This document shows positions 1 to 4,923 of a stretch of 8,058 nt of DNA, one piece after another. Below the pieces are notes generated by a model. That model made no database searches. It saw only the letters and a program-made list of their open reading frames with translations, and was not told where the DNA came from. How positions within the stretch are numbered: position 1 is the stretch's first letter; the number at the start of each line of letters is the position of its first letter. A program made the translations under genes and the position numbers. The DNA is from Rhodospirillales bacterium (lineage in GTDB: Bacteria; Pseudomonadota; Alphaproteobacteria; Rhodospirillales; Casp-alpha2). The stretch covers positions 1 through 8,058 of the forward strand of contig JAJFIE010000383.1 in NCBI GenBank assembly GCA_021775275.1, in the 5' to 3' direction.

Positions 1-383
1 AACTGGAAGCCTATGTTTTCGGTGGCGGCAGCGCCCTGGACACCACAGATAAAGAAACTGCCGACGCCTGGGTTAAAAAATTCGGAAAATCGTACACCAC
101 GGTACAGGTGCCCTGTCGTACGTTGCGCGACATTTTGGACGAATGTGATGTGCGCCAGGTGGATTACCTGAACATTGACGTAGAAGGTGCGGAAATAGCG
201 GTCCTCAATGGCATGGACTTTACAAAGTTCCGGCCGAAATGCATCTCCATTGAAGTGCACGGTGATCTAAAAACGGTTTTGAAGTCCGAACCTTACCGGA
301 TGCTGGACGACCTCGGATACGAATTGCACGCCTGGCTACGGCCGACGCTAATCTTCACATTGTTGCCTGATATAACTCAATGA
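1..383 (+). CDS. FkbM family methyltransferase, C-terminal part (5' end outside the window)
   Basis: The reading frame is open from the left edge (first full codon at base 3) to a TGA at 381-383, so only about the last 126 residues are present. The hallmark is VDYLNIDVEGAEIAVLNGM, encoded at roughly 160-217. It matches the FkbM-family pattern D-[YLF]-L-[KN]-I-D-V-E-G-x-E-x-x-V-L-x-G, in which acidic residues lie near the SAM/substrate pocket. Upstream, VPCRTLRDILDECDV fits the usual segment in which a 'V.. TLDDLL' helix precedes the motif. FkbM proteins are SAM-dependent O-methyltransferases, often acting on sugars or polyketides; the substrate here cannot be inferred. A start at the GTG at 108 would remove the N-terminal half of the Rossmann fold and is not credible. 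The gene converges on the PII/DUF1538 operon with an 82-bp gap, and no clear terminator is visible between them. Confidence 0.85.
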   Translation, partial: LEAYVFGGGSALDTTDKETADAWVKKFGKSYTTVQVPCRTLRDILDECDVRQVDYLNIDVEGAEIAVLNGMDFTKFRPKCISIEVHGDLKTVLKSEPYRMLDDLGYELHAWLRPTLIFTLLPDITQ

Positions 384-465
384 CCGGGCAATTCCGATAG
401 CATGTCTAACCTAAAACCGGGGACATTTCTGGGGAGCACGTCAAGTTCAATCTATTCAAAACTCA

Positions 466-804
466 TTATTCAGAGTGAGTCTCTTCGATATGGGGTAAGC
501 TGAACTCAGTTACAGGAGAAACGGCTTGTTGAAACATGATGCCGCCGCGTGGCCGGTCGAGCCCGCCAACGTGGAAGATAAAGTCGAAAATTTCATCGGC
601 CTTTTCCACAGGAACGGTAACCGTCAGCATATCAACCTCATCCCAGGCGCCGATACTGCCCACCTGTCCAGAGCCCCGACCTCTTCCCGCCGAAACATTG
701 GCTGAACTTATACCCTGTTCCTGGGATAGCCGCTTAACCAGATCCATTCCGCTACCTTGTGGCAAGATGCAGGTGATGAGTTTGGTTTTTGTGGCAGTCT
801 TCAT
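466..804 (-). CDS. PII-like signalling protein, second paralogue of the DUF1538 cassette
   Basis: A 112-residue protein, the usual PII length. It begins MKTATKTKLITCILPQG and follows the PII ferredoxin-like order: beta1 (about 8-15), helix (18-30), a glycine-rich T-loop region (about 40-58, GRGRGSGQVGSIGAWDEVD), a beta strand (59-65), a helix (67-79), then GGLDRPRGGIMF (80-91) where classical PII has its GDGKIF B-loop. The T-loop has no tyrosine equivalent to the uridylylated Tyr51, and the GDGK phosphate-binding motif is absent, so classical GlnD control and ATP binding are unlikely in the usual form. It shares L-I-T-C near the N-terminus and G-I-M-[YF] with the gene just upstream, which suggests duplication. 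ATG at 804 was chosen because it lies 10 bp after the previous stop; an in-frame TTG at 822 would overlap that gene. It probably regulates the DUF1538 membrane protein (inference). Nitrogen-PII function is not supported. Confidence 0.8.
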   Translation of the reverse strand: MKTATKTKLITCILPQGSGMDLVKRLSQEQGISSANVSAGRGRGSGQVGSIGAWDEVDMLTVTVPVEKADEIFDFIFHVGGLDRPRGGIMFQQAVSPVTEFSLPHIEETHSE

Positions 805-814
805 GGTCCCGTAC

Positions 815-1213
815 CTAATCAATCTTTGCAGTATTATTCACGCCCTTGTCAGCTTTTATCGCTAGTTTTTGAAGAACCTCCTCTGGCACATAGGTGGCCG
901 CTTTTTCCAATGGAGTCAGATACATGATACCCATACCCGGTGTATCGAGTTCACCCGCAAGATACATCTGCTCGAACACCCGTTCCTGCTGTTCCGTGGA
1001 GACCACTACGTGGATCACTTCTTTTTCAACGTCAACAGCAACACCCAGGATACCCAGGCGTTCACGAATTCCCATGCCCTTGGCAAAATTGACTGTGGCC
1101 CCTTGGGACCCTGCTGCTCGCGCGGCCTGTATAATTTTATCAGCCAGACCACGCTGTACGACGCAAGTGATTAGGGATACGTCCGTCAGCACGATGATCT
1201 CGCGTTTTGTCAT
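815..1213 (-). CDS. PII-like signalling protein, first paralogue of the DUF1538 cassette
   Basis: A 132-residue protein with a PII-type fold order: a short N-terminal extension, beta1 SLITCVVQ (13-20), a helix (22-33), QGATVNFAKGMG (37-48), a shortened T-loop region (about 45-63), beta strand EVIHVVVS (65-72), a helix (74-86), then LDTPGMGIMYL (89-99) in place of the canonical B-loop, and a C-terminal helical tail (about 108-122). The T-loop has no tyrosine and the GDGKIF motif is missing, which separates it from GlnB/GlnK. The ATG at 1211-1213 overlaps the TGA of the DUF1538 gene (ATGA, 4 bp), and GGAGG lies 4 bp upstream, so translation is probably coupled to the membrane protein. It likely senses a small ligand and controls the transporter, as GlnK does for AmtB or SbtB for SbtA; that is inference from context. 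PII superfamily membership is fairly certain, the ligand is not. Confidence 0.85.
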   Translation of the reverse strand: MTKREIIVLTDVSLITCVVQRGLADKIIQAARAAGSQGATVNFAKGMGIRERLGILGVAVDVEKEVIHVVVSTEQQERVFEQMYLAGELDTPGMGIMYLTPLEKAATYVPEEVLQKLAIKADKGVNNTAKID

Positions 1214-2970
1214 GTTGCCTCCGATGCCTGTTCAGATGCCACGCGTTTACGGCGCACCCTGCTCTGAACCCATACGCCCGTAGCGAGCACACTGAGGATG
1301 GGGCCCACAGACGCCATAGAAAGAATTCCAAATCCTTCCACTGCATCAACAGCGTTTCCAAAACCCAGCCCCATAGCCAGCACCAGTGGTACCGTTATGG
1401 GACCCGTCGTTACGCCTGCGCTATCCCAGGCTACGTTGACGAATTCCTCAGACGCCAGATAGGTCAGGACTAACGCCAACCCGTAACCAGGAATCAGGAG
1501 CCAACCGATGGGTAAATCATAGATAATCTTGACGACACCCATAGCAATACCGATGCCAACACCAATGGAAACCGCATAGAGCAGCATACGCTTCTTGAAT
1601 ACGCCGTTAGTCAAATTCTCAACCGTGATCCCCAGAGCATTCAGTGCAGGCTCTGCCAGGGTCGCACCAAAACCCAACGCGCCGGCAAAAAATAGCGCGA
1701 TGCCGATGCCCACTTCATAGAGGTAAAGGGGTGAGCCTTCAATGTAATCAAGGCGTGTGAACGCGGCGGGTATTATGCCACCTGACTGGCCGCCCAGTTT
1801 GGATAGACCATAGCTGAGTCCCAGGTTGAAGATAATCATGCCAAGCACGCACAGCACCAACCCGTAGGCGACAATCCCCGCCTCGTGAATCTTTTCGTGC
1901 AGTACAACTTTGAGAATCAGTAATAGAAACAGGACTAACGGAACAATAGCCCGGACGCCGCCGATAATCTCGGCAAACGGTGTCGTTTCGTGCCAAGGCG
2001 CCACGCCCTCTGTCGTTGCTGCGATAACTGCTGCAGTAGCAACAATGGAATCAGGCGTGATAGTCGCGGCCAGATAAAAGGATAATATCATGACGCCAAG
2101 AACCGGGAACAGGGATGCCAGGGTAACAATGCCAAACCCTGAAAGCGATGATTTGCCGCTACCCCCGGCCGACGCAATACCGATACCAAGGCTTAGTACC
2201 AGTGGCACGGTCACTGGCCCCGTAGTTACGGCGCCACAATCCCAAGCAAGCCCCAGAATCTTGGACAATTCCGAATCTGTCATGGCCCAAAAAGTCAGAC
2301 CGAGCACCGGACCCAGAGTGAGATAGATATAGGGTTTAAGGCTCCACCCATTTAGGAACCGCACGGTTCCAAGCACGGCTGCAAGTCCCACCCCCATTCC
2401 GACGACCAGCACCAATACACCCGACCACTGGTTGAGTAGCGCCCAGAGATAGGGTGCACGAGTTGGATCAACAGCCGCCCCAACAGCCTGCAAAGCACCG
2501 ATGGCCGGTTCGGCAAAAGTAACGCCAATCCCCAGCAGGAAAGCAACAGTAAGGACAACGGGTAAAGTTACGCGTTTGGGCAAATTATTGCCGATTGCTT
2601 CGCCAAATGGCATAAGGCCGAGCTTAAGGCCTTCCATGAATAACATCAGGCCAATGATGACCGCGAACAATCCACCGGTAATTATCCAGGAGTCCGCGAC
2701 TACCTGTCTTAGAATCAAGAGCTGGAATAATATGAGGTAGAGTGCCAGTGGAACGACAGCCTTAACCTGACTAACCAGTCGCACACCGATGTAGGGTCCC
2801 AGCAGGCGTTGCATATTGGTCGGCGTTAGGTGGAGGTTTTCCGGTCGATACGCGATCAAATTACCCGCATCGTCGTATTGTGCAGCAGGTGTTAAATCCC
2901 CATAACTAACCGAAATTTGCTCCAGTGATAGCTCACGAGCGAGGTCGCCGTATCGAATCTCGCGGGCCAA
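1210..2970 (-). CDS. DUF1538 family integral membrane protein, internally duplicated (putative transporter)
   Basis: A large polytopic membrane protein with two homologous halves (positions count from the upstream ATG at 3051; subtract 27 for the preferred start). Half one has VKAVVPLALYLILF (96-109), GVTFAEPAIGAL (176-187), WDCGAVTTGPVTVPLVL (270-286) and GFGIVTLASLFPVLGV (305-320). Half two repeats this as VRAIVPLVLFLLLI (366-379), GATLAEPALNAL (462-473), WDSAGVTTGPITVPLVL (542-558) and GFGILSMASVGPILSV (573-588). AEPA and the T-T-G-P-x-T-V-P motif are characteristic of DUF1538 (PF07556, from memory). About 90 hydrophilic residues precede the first membrane segment, and a basic tail ends the protein. 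The function of the family is not established; transport is inferred from the duplicated membrane architecture and the two PII-like partners. Start: TTG at 2970 has GGAGG six bases upstream. The ATG at 3051 gives 613 residues but has no good ribosome site and lies just after a possible -10 box. It is the first gene of the three-gene operon. Confidence 0.85.
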   Translation of the reverse strand: MAREIRYGDLARELSLEQISVSYGDLTPAAQYDDAGNLIAYRPENLHLTPTNMQRLLGPYIGVRLVSQVKAVVPLALYLILFQLLILRQVVADSWIITGGLFAVIIGLMLFMEGLKLGLMPFGEAIGNNLPKRVTLPVVLTVAFLLGIGVTFAEPAIGALQAVGAAVDPTRAPYLWALLNQWSGVLVLVVGMGVGLAAVLGTVRFLNGWSLKPYIYLTLGPVLGLTFWAMTDSELSKILGLAWDCGAVTTGPVTVPLVLSLGIGIASAGGSGKSSLSGFGIVTLASLFPVLGVMILSFYLAATITPDSIVATAAVIAATTEGVAPWHETTPFAEIIGGVRAIVPLVLFLLLILKVVLHEKIHEAGIVAYGLVLCVLGMIIFNLGLSYGLSKLGGQSGGIIPAAFTRLDYIEGSPLYLYEVGIGIALFFAGALGFGATLAEPALNALGITVENLTNGVFKKRMLLYAVSIGVGIGIAMGVVKIIYDLPIGWLLIPGYGLALVLTYLASEEFVNVAWDSAGVTTGPITVPLVLAMGLGFGNAVDAVEGFGILSMASVGPILSVLATGVWVQSRVRRKRVASEQASEAT

Positions 2971-2973
2971 CAC

Positions 2974-2981
2974 TCTCCTCC
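2974..2981 (-). promoter_or_regulatory. Ribosome binding site deciding the DUF1538 gene start
   Basis: Read on the minus strand, GGAGGAGA lies directly before GTG TTG. The GGAGG core is 6 bases from the TTG at 2970 (good spacing) and only 3 from the GTG at 2973. This is the strongest Shine-Dalgarno match near this gene. The ATG at 3051 has nothing comparable. Confidence 0.55.
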
Positions 2982-3063
2982 ATGCTATTATGGGATTCTG
3001 CCTAACACTAGACAGGGATAACTTTACCACAATTAGTGGGAACCAGTTCATTGACTTACATCA

Positions 3064-3069
3064 AGTATA
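3064..3069 (-). promoter_or_regulatory. Possible -10 box of the DUF1538-PII operon promoter
   Basis: Minus-strand TATACT (5 of 6 matches to TATAAT), in an AT-rich stretch. Transcription would begin near 3057, leaving a leader of about 85 bases before the TTG start at 2970 but only a few bases before the ATG at 3051. No good -35 box is seen 16-18 bases upstream, so an activator may be needed or the match may be chance. An imperfect dyad AGTT-N5-AACT (3077-3089) sits in the spacer just upstream of the -10 box. Confidence 0.3.
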
Positions 3070-3177
3070 AAGCCTTAGTTGTGATAACTGGTGTTTATTC
3101 ACATATTTGTCGTCACCCGGCTAGTTGCCTCCGTCGCGATGGAAAAGAACCTGCGGAGGGGTTCGATAAGGGTCGGC

Positions 3178-3237
3178 ATGTCAATTGCCACTAAACTCAA
3201 TCAGTGCACACTATTGGCTATCATCGGAACTGTTTAA
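3178..3237 (+). pseudogene. Possible remnant of the 5' end of a chemoreceptor gene
   Basis: ATG at 3178, preceded by AAGGG five bases upstream, opens a 19-residue ORF: MSIATKLNQCTLLAIIGTV, then TAA. The pattern M-[ST]-I-x-T-K-L followed by a hydrophobic stretch is typical of the extreme N-terminus of methyl-accepting chemotaxis proteins, whose first transmembrane helix starts right there. Neither of the other two plus-strand frames continues the protein, so if it is a remnant only the first codons survive. A chance ORF or a small leader peptide is equally possible given the length. Confidence 0.2.
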
Positions 3238-3272
3238 CACGCTCTGAAAAGGTCTGTTTTCGGGAGGAAAGT

Positions 3273-3349
3273 GGATATAATAAGGGCGTACTGACTATTC
3301 GGGACAAAAACAGCCATAAATTCCAAAAACCCTTATTATAGCCTTATTA
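3273..3349. repeat. Inverted and direct TAATAAGG/CCTTATTA repeats beside the tRNA
   Basis: TATAATAAGGG at 3276-3286 is exactly mirrored by CCCTTATTATA at 3330-3340, an 11-bp perfect inverted repeat that extends to 13 of 14 pairs (3273-3286 with 3330-3343). The CCTTATTA core recurs in direct orientation at 3342-3349, starting 11 bases after the copy at 3331-3338, so about one helical turn apart. The 43-base loop makes a simple terminator unlikely. The layout resembles paired binding sites for a regulator or recombinase. No protein is identified. Confidence 0.5.
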
Positions 3350-3384
3350 GAAAAGAAAATGACCTAGCCGTTGAGAGCTAAGCC
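3349..3384 (-). terminator. Likely intrinsic terminator of tRNA-Lys
   Basis: Read on the minus strand, GGCTTAGC - TCTCAACG - GCTAGGTC forms an 8-bp stem (two G-U pairs) with an 8-base loop at 3361-3384, followed by ATTTTCTTTTCT. It begins 11 bases past the tRNA CCA end, which is where a tRNA terminator is expected. The U tract is interrupted by C and overlaps the rightmost CCTTATTA repeat by one base. Confidence 0.55.
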
Positions 3385-3395
3385 ATTGAAAAGAT

Positions 3396-3471
<76 letters not shown>

Positions 3472-3491
3472 CCAAGATCCTGTGACCCCTG

Positions 3492-3497
3492 ATTATA
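3492..3497 (-). promoter_or_regulatory. -10 box of the tRNA-Lys promoter
   Basis: Minus-strand TATAAT, a perfect match, 20 bases before the mature tRNA 5' end, followed by CAGGGGTC. Transcription would start near 3485. The -35 region is poor; no TTGACA-like hexamer is seen at 16-18 bases. Confidence 0.6.
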
Positions 3498-3771
3498 GCG
3501 GTCAAAGACGTGAAGAGGACAGCCATATAGCAAGGCCTCGCGCCTTTGTCGATAGAGGCCCGCCAAATCTTTTGACCATCGGATTTCAACCCGGCTTGCG
3601 AACCGGAATCCCGCCGTCAGCGCCCACATGGCCGCTGGTCACAGGAAACAGACCCGTGCCCCTGGCGATGTTGATAATGGCGGCGCCGCTAAAACCGGCC
3701 ATGCCTCGACGGATAACTTTGACACGCAGATGAAGAACCTGTTTGCATCGTGACCGACCGACGTCCGTCCC
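3498..3771. other. Gene-free stretch between rodA and tRNA-Lys
   Basis: About 270 bases without a credible gene. Short ORFs on both strands lack ribosome sites and recognisable motifs. Two hairpins are visible. The first is GGCCTC/GAGGCC (3534-3539 with 3555-3560, 15-base loop). The second is a longer interrupted hairpin at 3581-3611. Neither is followed by a clear T tract, so neither is a textbook terminator for the mre-rod transcript. The base composition resembles the cell-wall genes rather than the AT-richer side of the tRNA. Confidence 0.5.
3581..3611 (-). other. Bulged hairpin in the rodA-tRNA gap
   Basis: On the minus strand GGATT-CCGGTT-CGCA-AGCCGG-(GTTGA)-AATCC can fold into an 11-bp stem with a CGCA tetraloop and a five-base bulge; the one imperfect pair is a G-U in minus-strand RNA but a C-A mismatch in plus-strand RNA. 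If transcripts run on past rodA, it could be a 3' end-stabilising structure or part of a small RNA. No U tract follows. Confidence 0.3.
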
Positions 3772-4923
3772 TTATACGATGTCCGAGCCCGACGCCCGAC
3801 GCCCGATCATCACGTCGCGGTGGACATGCACGCCAATCAGCAACCCGAAGCCGATCATCAGCGTCAACATGGCCGTTCCGCCATAGGAGATCAGCGGCAA
3901 CGGCACACCCACGACGGGGATCAGTCCGGTGACCATGGCGATATTGATAAAGACATAGAGAAAGAACGTCATGGTCACGCCGATGGCGATGAGCCGTCCA
4001 AACTGATTGCGACAGCCGACCGAAAAATAGATGCCGTAGATCAGGATCAGGGTGTAAAGGCCCATCAATCCCAATGCGCCGACCATGCCCATTTCCTCGG
4101 CCAGCATGGTGAAAATAAAATCAGTCTGCATTTCAGGCAGGAAGCTCAGATGACTTTGCGTTCCCTGCATGAACCCCTTGCCGAACACGCCGCCGGAGCC
4201 CAGCGCGATCTTTGACTGAATGATGTGATAACCGCTCCCCAGCGGATCGTTCTCGGGGTTAAGGAATGTCAACACGCGCTGCTTCTGGTATTCACGCAAA
4301 AACTGCCATCCGACGGGAAGCGAGCCCAGCCCGAGTACAATCAATACTGCAAACTTCCAGATTCTGACGCCCGCGGCGAAGAAGATCGCACCACTGCCCA
4401 GCACCAGCATCAACGCTGTTCCAAGATCCGGCTGACGCAACACCAGCGCCGCCGGCATGGCCACAAGAAAGAGCGGAATGATCAGATACACGGGGCTTTT
4501 GACATCGTCCAGACTGGCGCCGTGAAAATACCGCGCCAGAGCCAGAACGAGGGCAATTTTCATAACCTCTGACGGCTGTACGGTGACCACGCCCAGATCG
4601 ATCCAGCGTTGTGCGCCCATGCCGATGGTGCCCGATAGTTCCACAGCAATAAGCAAGACCATCCCGAAACCGTAGATGAGATAGGCGTAACGCAACCATA
4701 TCCGCACATCGATCAGGGCAATGACCAGCATGATCGCAAACCCCATGGCGAAGCGAACCATCTGGCGCGACGCCCAGGGGTCTAGACTACCGCTTGCCGC
4801 CGAGTACAGCATGCCAAAGCCAACGCCAGCCGTCGCGCACAGGACCAGCACAAACAGCCAGTTAATGTGCCAGATTTTCTGCCACACCGTGAGCGAAGGC
4901 TCGCCGAAGCGGTACCTAACCAT
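3772..4923 (-). CDS. rodA: RodA, SEDS-family peptidoglycan glycosyltransferase
   Basis: A 383-residue polytopic membrane protein (E. coli RodA is about 370) that polymerises lipid II into glycan strands during lateral wall growth, paired with PBP2. Visible SEDS motifs: GAQRWIDLG (103-111), QPSE (116-119), RQPDLGTA (163-170), YHIIQSKIALGSGG (232-245), LPEMQTDFIF (262-271) with Asp268 at the position of the essential catalytic Asp of E. coli RodA, and NIAMVTGLIPVVGVPLPLIS followed by YGG (327-349). About ten membrane segments are predicted by eye. The ATG at 4923 was chosen because it overlaps the mrdA stop by 8 bp and gives a normal cytoplasmic N-terminus (MVRYRFGEPS). The frame stays open upstream to about 5136, but that part is an arginine- and proline-rich shadow of mrdA. 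In-frame ATGs at 4956 and 4950 are less likely alternatives. No strong ribosome site precedes it, so translational coupling to mrdA is likely. Confidence 0.95.
   Translation of the reverse strand: MVRYRFGEPSLTVWQKIWHINWLFVLVLCATAGVGFGMLYSAASGSLDPWASRQMVRFAMGFAIMLVIALIDVRIWLRYAYLIYGFGMVLLIAVELSGTIGMGAQRWIDLGVVTVQPSEVMKIALVLALARYFHGASLDDVKSPVYLIIPLFLVAMPAALVLRQPDLGTALMLVLGSGAIFFAAGVRIWKFAVLIVLGLGSLPVGWQFLREYQKQRVLTFLNPENDPLGSGYHIIQSKIALGSGGVFGKGFMQGTQSHLSFLPEMQTDFIFTMLAEEMGMVGALGLMGLYTLILIYGIYFSVGCRNQFGRLIAIGVTMTFFLYVFINIAMVTGLIPVVGVPLPLISYGGTAMLTLMIGFGLLIGVHVHRDVMIGRRASGSDIV

Larger units (their letters stand above)
3052..3395. other. Gene-poor stretch between the DUF1538 operon and tRNA-Lys
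   Basis: About 340 bases with no substantial ORF on either strand. It holds the possible operon promoter (3064-3069), a 19-codon ORF on the plus strand (3178-3237), a set of TAATAAGG/CCTTATTA repeats (3276-3349) and the likely terminator of tRNA-Lys (3349-3384). The second half is clearly more AT-rich than the mre/mrd side of the tRNA. No transposase, integrase or target-site duplication is visible. Confidence 0.6.

Noticed and set aside
384..465. Bidirectional terminator between the FkbM and PII-like genes
   Set aside because: CCGG-containing segments are present, but no stem followed by a T tract could be drawn on either strand.
805..822. Upstream TTG start (822) for the second PII-like gene
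   Set aside because: It would overlap the preceding gene and add six residues that do not fit the PII N-terminus; ATG at 804 is better placed.
869..1283. Plus-strand ORFs of 101 and 129 codons opposite the first PII-like gene
   Set aside because: They are in shadow frames of a gene with clear PII motifs and good operon spacing, and carry no motifs of their own.
3534..3560. GGCCTC/GAGGCC hairpin as terminator of the mre-rod operon
   Set aside because: The stem is six base pairs with a 15-base loop and no T tract on either strand.
3482..3733. 83-codon plus-strand ORF between tRNA-Lys and rodA
   Set aside because: It starts inside the tRNA promoter region, lacks a ribosome site, is proline-rich without any motif, and shows no family resemblance.
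3785..3806. Tandem GACGCCC repeat
   Set aside because: Only two to three partial units inside the rodA C-terminal codons (GRRASGSD); too short to call a repeat element or a CRISPR array.
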